From Rhizobiales bacterium Ga0077548 (lineage in GTDB: Bacteria; Pseudomonadota; Alphaproteobacteria; Rhizobiales; Xanthobacteraceae), in assembly GCA_001464215.1 (NCBI GenBank), contig LNEZ01000061.1, forward strand, positions 1-36,494: a stretch of 36,494 nucleotides of DNA, given 5' to 3'. Position numbers and translations under genes: made by a program. The notes below the pieces were generated by a model. That model was not told the origin of the DNA. It saw nothing but the letters and a program-made list of their open reading frames with translations, and did no database searches. Positions 1 to 9,248 of this stretch are shown one piece after another; within the stretch, counting starts at the first letter, position 1; every line of letters starts with the position of its first letter.

Positions 1-1250
<1,250 letters not shown>

Positions 1251-1252
1251 GA

Positions 1253-2152
1253 ATGAGAAGGACCGATCTTTACGACTTGGCCGCTTTCGCGGTTGTGGCT
1301 GAAAAGGGCTCATTTACAAGGGCCTCAGCCGAACTCGGTATGTCCCAGTCAGCCTTAAGCCATGCCATGAAAGCCCTCGAAGAGCGGCTCGGTACGCGGC
1401 TACTTTCCCGCATAACCCGTTCAGTCTCGACAACCGAAGCCGGGGAAAAGCTGTTGCAGACATTGCGTCCCGCACTGAAGGAAATCGCCTCCGGCGTTGA
1501 TACCGTCGGCAGTCTGCGCGGCAAAGCGTCTGGAACTATCCGCCTCACTTCTACAAAGCACGCGGCGTCTTCCGTACTGATGCCTGTGCTACCGGCGTTT
1601 CTGGCAAAGCATCCCGGCATTCAGATCGATTTATCCGTCGACGACTCTTTGACCGATATTGTCGCGAACCGCATGGACGCGGGTATTCGCTTCGGTGACA
1701 TCATTGAGAAAGACATGATCGCCGTGCGCATCGGCCCAGACATAAAGATGGCGGTCGTGGGTTCGCCGTCTTACTTCGCAAAACATCCGGCTCCTAAAAC
1801 GCCACGCGACCTCGCCGCGCATCGCTGCATCAACTACCGCCGCATCACCGCGGGCGGACTTTATGCTTGGGACTTCGAAGATCAAGACCGCAGCATTCAG
1901 GTCCGCGTTGATGGTCCGCTCGTTTTCAATAATTCAGATCTCATCCGAGATGCGGTGCTGCAAGGCCAAGGGCTTGGATATGTCTACGAAGATGAAGTCT
2001 TAGACGAAATCGGAAACGGTAAGCTCACCCGCGTCTTAACAAAATGGAGTCCTGCGTTTCCGGGTTATCACCTTTACTACCCAAGCCGCCGCCAACCCAC
2101 TTCGGCGTTTTCACTTTTAGTCGATGCCTTGCGCTACAAGAAGCGGCGGTAA
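1253..2152 (+). CDS. LysR family transcriptional regulator
   Basis: A 299-residue LysR-type regulator. Residues 1-65 form the winged helix-turn-helix (FTRASAELGMSQSALSHAMK is the reader helix region) and about 90-295 the periplasmic-binding-protein-like effector domain. Length is normal for the family. It is divergent from the aldo/keto reductase, and the two share a 121-base control region with paired T-N11-A palindromes, the classical arrangement in which a LysR protein controls its divergent neighbour and itself. The inducer is unknown. Confidence 0.93.
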   Translation: MRRTDLYDLAAFAVVAEKGSFTRASAELGMSQSALSHAMKALEERLGTRLLSRITRSVSTTEAGEKLLQTLRPALKEIASGVDTVGSLRGKASGTIRLTSTKHAASSVLMPVLPAFLAKHPGIQIDLSVDDSLTDIVANRMDAGIRFGDIIEKDMIAVRIGPDIKMAVVGSPSYFAKHPAPKTPRDLAAHRCINYRRITAGGLYAWDFEDQDRSIQVRVDGPLVFNNSDLIRDAVLQGQGLGYVYEDEVLDEIGNGKLTRVLTKWSPAFPGYHLYYPSRRQPTSAFSLLVDALRYKKRR

Positions 2153-2192
2153 CGGGTCAAATTTTGTCCTTGTGCGGACGCTTTACTAAGCA

Positions 2193-2840
2193 CTAAGCCC
2201 CCTCCCTCCTCCGCATCTCCTCGATGCGCTCGGGCCAGAGCCGCAGCGCAAATTCGATTCCCATTTCGGTCAAATGATCGTTCGCAAACCGGATGCTCGA
2301 GTGGGGGCCAAGCACGTCGCCGAACAGATGCGACGAGTTGATTACATAAACGTATTTATGCGCCGCCGTGTAATAGCTCGAGAGCGGAGCCCCGCGCTCA
2401 TGCCCGATGTTGATGTCGGCACCGTCGCCGAAGCCGGGACCGTCCACCTCGATGCCGCGCGGAATGCAGCCCGGCGCCTCGCACAGCGCCGCGATCGCAT
2501 GAACGAGGATATTCGCAGCCGCTTCCGGAGAGCTCTTGCGCGCGGCCTCGAGCTCTTTCCCCGCAAGCTCGACCGCGCGTTTCACCAGCGCTTCACAGCT
2601 CTCCTTGTGGTTCATCGCAGGTGCGCGCATCAGCGCCGTATGCGGCCGCGCGATCTTGCCGGCCTTCAGAAAAACCAGCGCCTCGAAGTAATCGAGATCC
2701 TGCTTCGTAAAGCTGGCGATGTGATCGTTAAAACGGGCGTGCAGGATTTTGCGTTCCGGAAGGTGGATGACCTTCGGCCACTGCTCCGGAATAAACGGCT
2801 CCGCCGTGTGAAGAAAAGCTGGCAGGCTGCGCACTTCCAT
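2193..2840 (-). CDS. Hypothetical protein, no family recognised
   Basis: A 215-residue soluble protein I do not recognise. I start it at ATG 2840 (MEVRSLPAFLHTAEPF); the frame stays open upstream to 3074, but that extension has the look of translated non-coding DNA and would overlap the small gene on the other strand. The middle (about residues 60-120) is predicted helical and Ala/Glu-rich; the C-terminal third carries GPGFGDGADINIGHERGAP and several Tyr/His residues. There is no signal peptide or membrane segment. It is divergent from the small gene at 2992. The start is uncertain because the ribosome site is weak. Confidence 0.6.
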   Translation of the reverse strand: MEVRSLPAFLHTAEPFIPEQWPKVIHLPERKILHARFNDHIASFTKQDLDYFEALVFLKAGKIARPHTALMRAPAMNHKESCEALVKRAVELAGKELEAARKSSPEAAANILVHAIAALCEAPGCIPRGIEVDGPGFGDGADINIGHERGAPLSSYYTAAHKYVYVINSSHLFGDVLGPHSSIRFANDHLTEMGIEFALRLWPERIEEMRRREGA

Positions 2841-2991
2841 CTGAATTCTCGAAATAGCGATTTCACCTGCATAACGCGAATGCGAAGATTGCCATAATCC
2901 CTCCCCCTTATCATGCCCGGAATGTCCGAATTCGCGATTGGCGCGAACATTCGCATCTCGGCTACAAAGCGCGGAAAGGATCGTGCGTGCC

Positions 2992-3183
2992 ATGAAAGAC
3001 CCCGCCAAAAAGCCGCCCTGGAAAAAACCGCGGCCGAAGATCGGGAAAAAGATCAAGCTCTCCGAAGAGGACAAGGCGGCCGCGAGAGCGCGTGCCGAAC
3101 GCGCCGGCCGCCGCTATCCGAACCTCGTCGATAATATGTGGGCGGCGCGGCGCAGGAGGAAAGCGACAAGCGATTTCGAGTAG
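2992..3183 (+). CDS. Small basic hypothetical protein (63 aa)
   Basis: A Lys/Arg-rich 63-residue protein. The N-terminal third is strongly basic with prolines (KKPPWKKPRPKIGKKIK), followed by a charged Ala-rich helix and a C-terminal block AGRRYPNLVDNMWAAR that looks conserved rather than random. An AAAGGA lies 11-12 bases before the ATG. An in-frame ATG at 2938 would add 18 residues that look like translated non-coding DNA. Function unknown; the charge would suit nucleic-acid binding, but that is only a guess. Confidence 0.6.
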   Translation: MKDPAKKPPWKKPRPKIGKKIKLSEEDKAAARARAERAGRRYPNLVDNMWAARRRRKATSDFE

Positions 3184-3284
3184 GCGCCCATCCCCAATAC
3201 TCCTCCCCAAGTCATCCGGTGCCGGAATTCTCCTTGCAACGCTAGATTGGCTGCGGGGGCGGTTCTTGCAGGGAAGGAACTGCC

Positions 3285-3596
3285 ATGGGAATTACCGAGA
3301 ACTCCAAGGACCGGCTCGTGCTGCAGTCGGGCGGCGCGACCTTGAGCTTCGACAAGCAGGAAAAGCAGGCGCGTCTGCAACGAAAAGGTTTTCTCTGGAA
3401 GCCGAAGCCGGTCGAAGAACCGCTTTCGAAAATCGCCGAGATCGCGATCGACACCGGCGTGGACCGCGCCTCCGGCGTTGAAGTCTGCAACACCATGATT
3501 ATCTTCAGGGACGGTGCCGCCTGGGCCTTCGGCGCGAACGACAAGGCCGAAGCGCAGGAAAACGCCGCGCTCGTACGGAAGTTTCTCGGGCTGTAA
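3285..3596 (+). CDS. Hypothetical protein (103 aa)
   Basis: A 103-residue soluble protein with alternating short strand-like stretches and a C-terminal helix (EAQENAALVRKFLGL), a pattern resembling a small PH-like fold, though no family is recognised. The ribosome site AAGGAA lies 6 bases before ATG 3285. No signal peptide or membrane segment. It sits upstream of the PNPOx-type gene on the same strand, separated by 84 bases that contain a perfect 9-base inverted repeat, so the two may not be strictly co-transcribed. Confidence 0.7.
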   Translation: MGITENSKDRLVLQSGGATLSFDKQEKQARLQRKGFLWKPKPVEEPLSKIAEIAIDTGVDRASGVEVCNTMIIFRDGAAWAFGANDKAEAQENAALVRKFLGL

Positions 3597-3620
3597 TCGC
3601 CGCGAAGCCGGCTCACAATA

Positions 3621-3645
3621 CGCGGAACCACGCGCCGGTTCCGCG
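3621..3645. repeat. Perfect 9-bp inverted repeat between two genes
   Basis: CGCGGAACC and GGTTCCGCG flank a 7-base loop. There is no T-run after it on either strand, so a factor-independent terminator is unlikely; it could be a protein-binding palindrome or an mRNA-stabilising hairpin. Confidence 0.5.
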
Positions 3646-3680
3646 GTTCGCTCCAGAGTGAAATTGAGAAGGAGCGAACC

Positions 3681-4181
3681 ATGCCCACCCCGCAGGAAAT
3701 CACCGAGAGGTTCTGGAAGTCGCTGCACGGCGACCGCACGCTGATGCTCGGCGTCGATGGCGCCGATAACGGCCACTTCCGCCCGATGACCGCGATTTTA
3801 GAACACGAGATCGGCGGGCCGATCTGGATTTTTACCTCGCAGGACGGCGCGGTCACGAAGGCCGTGCGCAACATGAAAAAGCGCGCGATGGCCGCCTACT
3901 CCGCCAAAGGCTTTGAGCTGTTCGCGACCATCCACGGCACGATCCAGCTCGATATGGACCGCGGGATGATCGAGAAGCTCTGGAATCCGTTCATCTCGGC
4001 GTGGTTCGAAGGCGGCAAGGACGATCCCAAGCTCGCTTTGCTGCGCTTCGATGCCGAGCGCGGCGAAATCTGGCTTAATGAAAATTCGCTCATCGCGGGT
4101 GTGAAGATGCTGCTTGGCGCGGGCGATCCGAAGGAAGATTATGAGGACAAGGTCGCGAAGGTCAGATTAGGCAGCCGATGA
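3681..4181 (+). CDS. PNPOx-fold general stress family protein
   Basis: A 166-residue protein of the pyridoxamine 5'-phosphate oxidase-like split barrel family (general stress protein 26 type). These proteins bind flavin, and most have no proven pyridoxamine oxidase activity. Family-like stretches are the N-terminal helix EITERFWKSLHG, the strand pair with HFRPMTAIL and IWIFTSQDGAVTKAV, and the C-terminal part with EIWLNENSLIAGVKMLLG. A strong AAGGAG precedes ATG 3681. Likely cytoplasmic. It converges with the membrane protein gene ending at 4200. Confidence 0.88.
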   Translation: MPTPQEITERFWKSLHGDRTLMLGVDGADNGHFRPMTAILEHEIGGPIWIFTSQDGAVTKAVRNMKKRAMAAYSAKGFELFATIHGTIQLDMDRGMIEKLWNPFISAWFEGGKDDPKLALLRFDAERGEIWLNENSLIAGVKMLLGAGDPKEDYEDKVAKVRLGSR

Positions 4182-4199
4182 AGCAGGCTTGCTGCGCGC

Positions 4200-4523
4200 T
4201 TAGATCATGTCTTCATTCTTCTTCGGCGTCTTCTTGTATGCATCGCTCATCACGACCGCCGTCACGATGATTGCGCCCAGGATCGCAACGCCACCGACCG
4301 CGAGCGCCGCCGGCAATGTGTAGTTTCGTGGCTTCTGCGCATAAGGCAGCCTGCTACGAACGTTGCGATAGCTCGGCAAATTATCGCGGATTTTGCGGAC
4401 CGGAACGTCCGGCAGATTGTCGCGCAGCTTCGACAGGCGATCTTGCAGCGCGTCGATGCGCTCGCCGATGGCATCGAAGTCCGCGTATTTATCGAAATAG
4501 CGCGTAAGTTCGTTCATTCGCAT
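4200..4523 (-). CDS. Hypothetical single-pass membrane protein
   Basis: A 107-residue protein from ATG 4523 (MRMNELTRYFDKYADF); an upstream in-frame ATG at 4553 would add 10 residues. The preferred start has AAAGGGA 10 bases before it. Residues 1-45 form a charged, possibly coiled-coil helix with a repeated RDNLP motif (KLRDNLPDVP, KIRDNLPSYR). A single membrane segment (about residues 72-95, AALAVGGVAILGAIIVTAVV) and a short Lys-rich tail follow. No known family is recognised; the layout is that of a small inner-membrane anchored protein. Confidence 0.65.
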   Translation of the reverse strand: MRMNELTRYFDKYADFDAIGERIDALQDRLSKLRDNLPDVPVRKIRDNLPSYRNVRSRLPYAQKPRNYTLPAALAVGGVAILGAIIVTAVVMSDAYKKTPKKNEDMI

Positions 4524-4597
4524 ATCTAGGGAATCCCTTTGCCGCGAGAACACCCGAACCTCGCCTTCGTTCCCTCATCTGCGAAGGTTTCGGAGAT

Positions 4598-5110
4598 TTA
4601 CACGCCTTCTTCACCCAACATCAGCGTCTGGATTTTCGCTTCCGCCGCAATCGCCTCGTTCTCGTTCCGGAAGGTGTCGATCTCCAATGGTCCCTTCGCG
4701 CGCGCGATCACGGCTTGCAGCACGAAGCGCGGCGGCCCTTCGGTCTGTTCGTCCTTGATGATGTCGAGCTCCAACACATCCGCGAAGCCGTAACGCTCGC
4801 TCCAGCCGATGCCGAAAGAGCCGTTGCCGTCCACACGCAACTCGCGCTTTCCGGCGTCGAAGGTCACGGTCCGGGTCAGGCCTAAAATTGCCGCGAGCAG
4901 CAGCACCGCGCCAAGCAGACCTGCAACCACGCCGATCAGCCAGAACGGCAGCATACCCCACTGAAAAAGCGGCACGCCGGGACGGATCAGGAGTTCATGC
5001 GGCGCGGACAATGCGAGCACGCCGCCGCCTGCGAGGAACACGCGCGTTATCCAGCCGAGCGGCTGGTGGAAAACGAGCTTTCCGCGCCCGGCGGATTCGA
5101 CAAGAGGCAT
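4598..5110 (-). CDS. Hypothetical membrane protein (170 aa)
   Basis: Two hydrophobic segments lie at about residues 20-40 and 52-78. A soluble C-terminal domain of about 90 residues (TVTFDAGKRELRVDGNG onward) ends in a helix, a pattern often seen in PH-like bacterial membrane proteins. No family is recognised with certainty. It shares orientation with the gene at 4200-4523 (74 bases apart), so they may form an operon. It is divergent from the DUF3859-like pair at 5221. The start at 5110 is the first ATG; its ribosome site is weak. Confidence 0.68.
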   Translation of the reverse strand: MPLVESAGRGKLVFHQPLGWITRVFLAGGGVLALSAPHELLIRPGVPLFQWGMLPFWLIGVVAGLLGAVLLLAAILGLTRTVTFDAGKRELRVDGNGSFGIGWSERYGFADVLELDIIKDEQTEGPPRFVLQAVIARAKGPLEIDTFRNENEAIAAEAKIQTLMLGEEGV

Positions 5111-5220
5111 GACGCTAAGAACGCTTTCGGGCTAAACTTGCCCTTAGGTGACACCGTTGCGGCCGCGGTTCAACAGGCCGGATACAGGACGCGAGTCCGA
5201 GACAACGCAGGTTCAAGACA

Positions 5221-5706
5221 ATGAAGCGCATTATTCTTGCCGCGACGCTCTTACTCTCGCTTGCGCTGCCGGCAGCCGCGCAGACAATTCGCGCCACCGA
5301 ACAATGGTTCGGGCTCTATACCGTCGAAGGCGTGGAGACGATTGACGATGCCTCGGCGCCCGGCGGCAAACGGCGCGTTGGCGGCAAGATCAGGGAGCCT
5401 GCCGTCAATGCAACCCGAATCCGGCATACGCCGGGCTCCTATTTCGGATTTGGCTATGTGCTGACCGGCGCAGCGAGCAGCGAAACCATCACCGTGCGGC
5501 ACGTGCAGGTTTTTCCGCCGCCGGGCGTTCGCGACGGCACAGGAAAACTGTTCGAGAAGATCGACAACAATTTGAATCTCAGCACCGGGCGCGATCTCTT
5601 CATCGGGATTTCGATGGGCGACAATACTGCCATTGGGACATGGACGCTTCAGGTCTGGCACGACGGCCGCGTGCTGCTTGAACGCAGATTCGAACTTTAC
5701 CGGTAG
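5221..5706 (+). CDS. Exported DUF3859-like protein, copy 1
   Basis: A 161-residue secreted or periplasmic protein. The signal peptide (about residues 1-20) ends in LALPAAAQ, so cleavage after AAA is likely. The mature part has the pattern I associate with DUF3859: WFGLYT near the start, FGFGYVLTG in the middle, a VQVFPPPGV stretch, and the closing strands TWTLQVW and LLERRFELYR. The function of the family is unknown. The next gene (5715) is a paralogue with the same order of motifs, and 8 bases separate the two. The DUF assignment is from memory of the pattern. Confidence 0.8.
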   Translation: MKRIILAATLLLSLALPAAAQTIRATEQWFGLYTVEGVETIDDASAPGGKRRVGGKIREPAVNATRIRHTPGSYFGFGYVLTGAASSETITVRHVQVFPPPGVRDGTGKLFEKIDNNLNLSTGRDLFIGISMGDNTAIGTWTLQVWHDGRVLLERRFELYR

Positions 5707-5714
5707 CGCAAAAA

Positions 5715-6224
5715 ATGAAACGAACTCTTTTAGCAGCCGCACTCGCGCTTTCGATCTTCGGCGTTAACGCCGCCGCGCAGGAAAGCCTGCGCGCGGAAAT
5801 GATCTGGTTCGGAAATTACACCGCCGGCGAGGTCAAGTCGTTCGACGATCCAAATTCTCCTACCGGCAAGAAACACTTCAGCACCGGCACCAAGGGACCG
5901 GCGGTCAATTCCGACCGCATCGCGATCGCGCCCAGCGGTGTTACGAGCTTCGGTTTCGGCTATCGCCTCACCGGTGTGCCGAACGGCACCAATGTCCGCA
6001 CCATTCACATCATCCGTTTTCCCGGCAAAGGCGTTCCAGGCAGAGACGGAGGCTTGCAGGAAACCTCGACCATCGCCGACAGCGACACGGTCGGCCCGGA
6101 CCTGCATATAGGCTGGCGCATGAACAGCGATTCGTCGAAAGAATACGAAGGCGTCTGGACGTTTCAGGTCTGGAGCGAGCAAAAGCTCCTGCTCGAGCGC
6201 AGATTCACGGTCTACCGTCCGTAA
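5715..6224 (+). CDS. Exported DUF3859-like protein, copy 2
   Basis: A 169-residue paralogue of the preceding gene: a signal peptide (residues 1-21, ending NAAAQ), then WFGNYT, FGFGYRLTG, a FPGKGV stretch and the closing VWTFQVW ... LLERRFTVYR, aligning end to end with copy 1. The copies differ over much of their length, so the duplication is old. No clear ribosome site lies in the 8 bases between the genes, so translation may be coupled to copy 1. Probably periplasmic; function unknown. Confidence 0.8.
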   Translation: MKRTLLAAALALSIFGVNAAAQESLRAEMIWFGNYTAGEVKSFDDPNSPTGKKHFSTGTKGPAVNSDRIAIAPSGVTSFGFGYRLTGVPNGTNVRTIHIIRFPGKGVPGRDGGLQETSTIADSDTVGPDLHIGWRMNSDSSKEYEGVWTFQVWSEQKLLLERRFTVYRP

Positions 6225-6241
6225 CACTGGAATAAAATGAA

Positions 6242-6772
6242 ATGACCCTGCGCCGGCTCGCCCCATGGATTTTCGTTGCAATACTTGTGATCGGTGTGTT
6301 CGCGTGGAATTTCTACTTCGACCGCGAACCGCGGATCGATAAAGACGGCCGCGGCATCGCCGTGCAGGACGGCGACTCTTTCGTGATCCAGCAGACCACG
6401 ATCCGTCTCGACGGCATCGACGCGCCGGAGATCAAGCAGAATTGCTATTCGGCCGACGGCTCGATCTGGCGCTGCGGGCCCGAAGCACGCAACCAGCTTC
6501 TAAAAATGCTGCGCAAGGGCGATGTCAAATGCGAGCCGCGTGCGAAAGACCGCTACGGCCGCACCATCGCGAAATGCTCGGCGCGCGACATTCCAGACAT
6601 TGCCGAAGCGATGGTCCGCCAGGGCTGGGCGATCAACGCGGCGCACGTCGGCGAAGGAAAATATGCTGCGGCCGAAGAAGAAGCGAAGAACGCCAAGCGC
6701 GGACTTTGGCAGGGCAAGTTCGACCGTCCGACGGTGTATCGCCTGCAGCACCCCCGCGAAGAGAAGAAATAG
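6242..6772 (+). CDS. Membrane-anchored thermonuclease-family nuclease
   Basis: A 176-residue staphylococcal-nuclease-like (SNase) protein. An uncleaved N-terminal hydrophobic segment (about residues 7-25) should anchor it in the inner membrane, facing the periplasm. The SNase fold follows with VQDGDSF (metal-binding Asp), IRLDGIDAPE (Arg, Asp and Glu of the active site) and DRYGRTIAKC (second catalytic Arg), ending with the GLWQGKF motif seen in alphaproteobacterial members. Expected activity is Ca2+-dependent cleavage of nucleic acid phosphodiester bonds. It lies 17 bases after the DUF3859-like pair and may share their transcript. It converges with the gene ending at 6785. Confidence 0.9.
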   Translation: MTLRRLAPWIFVAILVIGVFAWNFYFDREPRIDKDGRGIAVQDGDSFVIQQTTIRLDGIDAPEIKQNCYSADGSIWRCGPEARNQLLKMLRKGDVKCEPRAKDRYGRTIAKCSARDIPDIAEAMVRQGWAINAAHVGEGKYAAAEEEAKNAKRGLWQGKFDRPTVYRLQHPREEKK

Positions 6773-6784
6773 CGAAGCCGTCTA

Positions 6785-7321
6785 TTAGTTTCGGTTCTCG
6801 AGCTTGTTCTTCGTACGCTGCGCGCGAATGGAATCGCGCTCCGACAAGACCTGCGCTTTTAATTTAAGAAGGCCCTGGCGCACTTCGTCGCGCGTTGGCG
6901 ACTTCGAGGTAAACGGGTCCGGGTTCTTCGCGTCCCATTCGAGCGTGCGGTCGATTATTTTCATGAGTTGCGGGATATCGCCGAAAGCGTATTCGTTGAT
7001 CGGCAACCCGACCGTCTGCATCAGGGATGAAAATAGCGCCGGCTCGCCTGAAGAGTCGAGTTGCGGCCTCGAAAGCAGATACGCCCGGTAGCGAATCTGC
7101 CCGACGTAAAGCCAGAACGTGGCGTCGTCGCGTTTGCCTTCATCGAATCTCTTGATGGCGAGAGCGAAATAGGCCACCGGATGCTTGGTCTCGATCCGGT
7201 CCTCGATCTGGGCGGCGGTCTGCTTGGTCCAATCGCTGGCACTCCCCTGCCCGAGGACATCCCCGGATATGCCAGCGGCCGCGAACGCAAACAGTATCAA
7301 CGACAGTTTCAAAACGCGCAT
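6785..7321 (-). CDS. Exported hypothetical protein (178 aa)
   Basis: Start chosen at ATG 7321, where GAGGAAAA precedes it and a proper signal peptide begins (MRVLKLSLILFAFAAAG ... LGQ, about 24 residues). The open frame upstream to 7456 is Arg/Ser-rich and implausible. The mature part is helical and charged, with ALAIKRFDEGKRDDATFWLY resembling a helical (TPR-like) repeat and a C-terminal Arg/Lys-rich helix. No family name is recognised. It is divergent from the amidase at 7501. Confidence 0.72.
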   Translation of the reverse strand: MRVLKLSLILFAFAAAGISGDVLGQGSASDWTKQTAAQIEDRIETKHPVAYFALAIKRFDEGKRDDATFWLYVGQIRYRAYLLSRPQLDSSGEPALFSSLMQTVGLPINEYAFGDIPQLMKIIDRTLEWDAKNPDPFTSKSPTRDEVRQGLLKLKAQVLSERDSIRAQRTKNKLENRN

Positions 7322-7500
7322 TGCACTTGTTTTCCTCGAATGGAACACGAATCCAATTCTACTTCGGCGGGCTCTGCCGCACCACCAAAAGGTGGGATCG
7401 TATCGGCAGGACTGCATTGTCCTGTTTGACGAACTCGCTGCTTGACGCGAGCGCACTTCCCCGGCGACCCTTGCGAGAACACCGTAAGGAGCTTCCCGAC

Positions 7501-8907
7501 ATGACCGATCTCTGGCGGCTGGACGCGACCGAACAGGCGCGGCTGATCCGGACCGGCGCGATTTCGAGCGTCGAACTGACGAAGGCGACGCTCGCGCGCG
7601 TGGATAGCGTCAATCCGAAGATCAACGCGATCGTCGATCTAATGGCGGATGACGCGCTGAAATCCGCGGCAAGCGCCGACAAGAAAACCAAAGCCGGCGA
7701 GCCGCTCGGTCTTCTCCATGGCGTGCCGGTCACGGTGAAGATCAATGTCGATTTCGCGGGTCGCGCCAACACCAACGGCGTTGTTGCCTACAAAGATAAT
7801 GTCGGCAAGGAAGACAATCCGGTCGTCTCGAATATCCGCAAATCCGGCGCCGTCATCATCGGCCGCACCAACACGCCCGCGTTCTCGATGCGCTGGTTCA
7901 CCGACAACGCGCTGCATGGCCGCACGCTCAATCCGTGGAACAAGGGTGTGACGCCCGGAGGCTCATCGGGCGGCGCATCCGCTTCGCTGATTACCGGCAT
8001 GGGCGCGATCGGACACGGCAACGACATCGGCGGCTCGATCCGCTATCCAGCTTATGCCTGCGGTCTTCAGGGCGTGCGCCCGAGCTTCGGCCGCGTGCCG
8101 ACGTTCAATCCGTCGCTGCCCTCCGAGCGCCCCCATGTCGCGCAATATGCCTCGATGCAGGGACCGCTCGCGCGTTCGATCCGCGATTTGCGGCTTTCGC
8201 TCGATGCGATGTCCGTTCGCGACATTCGCGATCCGTTGTGGATTCCGATGGCGCCGGTAAGCGTCCCGAATGCAGGACCGACCAAGGTAGCGCTGTTCGA
8301 CGAGTGGGAAGACTGCAAGGCGGACCCGCAGGTTGCAGACGCGATGAAGAAGTCGGCGCAATGGCTCGAAGATGCAGGCTATGTGGTGGAGCGCGCAGCA
8401 CCACCCTACTTCCGCGAAGCGACCACGCTCTGGCTGAGGTTGGTCCTGAACGAAGGCCGCTTCGGCATGGAGCAGGCGATCCAGCAGTTCGGCGACGACG
8501 CGATCAAGAAATCCTATTCCGCAAAAGACGGGCTAAGCCCGCAACTCGATTACGAGACCTTCGTGAAGGAGCTTGCCTTCCGCAGTAAATACCTTCGCGC
8601 GTGGAACGAGTTCTTCGAGAAGTATCCGGTGCTTTTGATGCCGTCATGCTGGAAGCAGCCCTTCCCGATCGACGCCGATCTGCACGGCGGCAATGCCTTT
8701 ATGGACTTGGCCGACGCGCAGAGCCCGCAGCTTTCGACACCTATTCTCGGGCTTCCGGGTGTTGCGGTCTCGACCGGGCTCGCAGACGGCCTGCCGATGG
8801 GCGTGCAGCTTGTCACCGCGCGTTTCGAGGAAGCCAAAGCCTTCGACGCCGCCGAGGTGATCGAGGCCCGCGCGCCGAAGGTGGAAGTGATCGATCCGAA
8901 GTTTTAA
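7501..8907 (+). CDS. Amidase signature family hydrolase
   Basis: A 468-residue amidase-signature enzyme hydrolysing an amide (or ester/urea) bond. The Ser-cisSer-Lys triad is intact: Lys80 in VTVKINVDF, the Gly/Ser-rich signature TPGGSSGGAS with the cis-Ser near 155, and the nucleophile Ser near 179 in NDIGGSIRYPA. The C-terminal ILGLPGVAVSTGLADGLPMG is typical. ATG 7501 is supported by AAGGAG 9 bases upstream; the frame is open 180 bases further but has no ribosome site. Residues vary in the substrate channel, so the substrate is unknown. It is not part of GatCAB, as no gatC or gatB is next to it. A small membrane-protein gene follows after 17 bases. Confidence 0.92.
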   Translation: MTDLWRLDATEQARLIRTGAISSVELTKATLARVDSVNPKINAIVDLMADDALKSAASADKKTKAGEPLGLLHGVPVTVKINVDFAGRANTNGVVAYKDNVGKEDNPVVSNIRKSGAVIIGRTNTPAFSMRWFTDNALHGRTLNPWNKGVTPGGSSGGASASLITGMGAIGHGNDIGGSIRYPAYACGLQGVRPSFGRVPTFNPSLPSERPHVAQYASMQGPLARSIRDLRLSLDAMSVRDIRDPLWIPMAPVSVPNAGPTKVALFDEWEDCKADPQVADAMKKSAQWLEDAGYVVERAAPPYFREATTLWLRLVLNEGRFGMEQAIQQFGDDAIKKSYSAKDGLSPQLDYETFVKELAFRSKYLRAWNEFFEKYPVLLMPSCWKQPFPIDADLHGGNAFMDLADAQSPQLSTPILGLPGVAVSTGLADGLPMGVQLVTARFEEAKAFDAAEVIEARAPKVEVIDPKF

Positions 8908-8924
8908 CTGAAGAAGGGGCGACT

Positions 8925-9137
8925 ATGTTTACTATCGGGGCAATCGTTCTAGCAGTCCTGCTAGCTTTCTTTGCAGGCAGAGCAAATGACAAAGATCGAC
9001 AGTCCTATGATTCAACTCCTACAGATCTTCAGAATTGGCTCTTAAATTTGCACATTAGGCAGGATCTCAAACTCATTTCGTTTTTGCTTATGGGCGTAAT
9101 AGTAATGCTTGGTGTTGTAGCCGACCGTATTCGTTAG
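8925..9137 (+). CDS. Small two-pass membrane protein, AT-rich
   Basis: A 70-residue protein with hydrophobic segments at about 3-18 (IGAIVLAVLLAFFAG) and 50-66 (LISFLLMGVIVMLGVV) joined by a polar loop. AAGGGG precedes ATG 8925. No family recognised. Base composition breaks sharply with the neighbours: positions 8941-9120 hold 74 G+C in 180 bases (41%), while the amidase gene is above 60%. Rare codons (TTA, CTA, AGA-type choices) are used, so it may be a recent acquisition. It follows the amidase by 17 bases on the same strand. Confidence 0.6.
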   Translation: MFTIGAIVLAVLLAFFAGRANDKDRQSYDSTPTDLQNWLLNLHIRQDLKLISFLLMGVIVMLGVVADRIR

Positions 9138-9248
9138 TCTTTTCTGGGAGTTATGTTGCCGCTTGATACTTCGACGAATCCTATGGCCAACCCTGCATCC
9201 AAACCCAGCGCTCTCGGGTTTATGCTTCATGCCCCAGGGAGGACATTC

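Noticed and set aside
2841..3074. N-terminal extension of the 215-residue unknown protein
   Set aside because: It overlaps the small basic gene on the other strand and reads like non-coding DNA.
7321..7500. 60-codon extension of the amidase
   Set aside because: Amidase families start at MTDLWRLDATE, and AAGGAG stands right before ATG 7501.
9042..9230. A 62-codon minus-strand frame in the AT-rich islet
   Set aside because: No ribosome site; the + strand frame at 8925 has membrane helices and a proper start.
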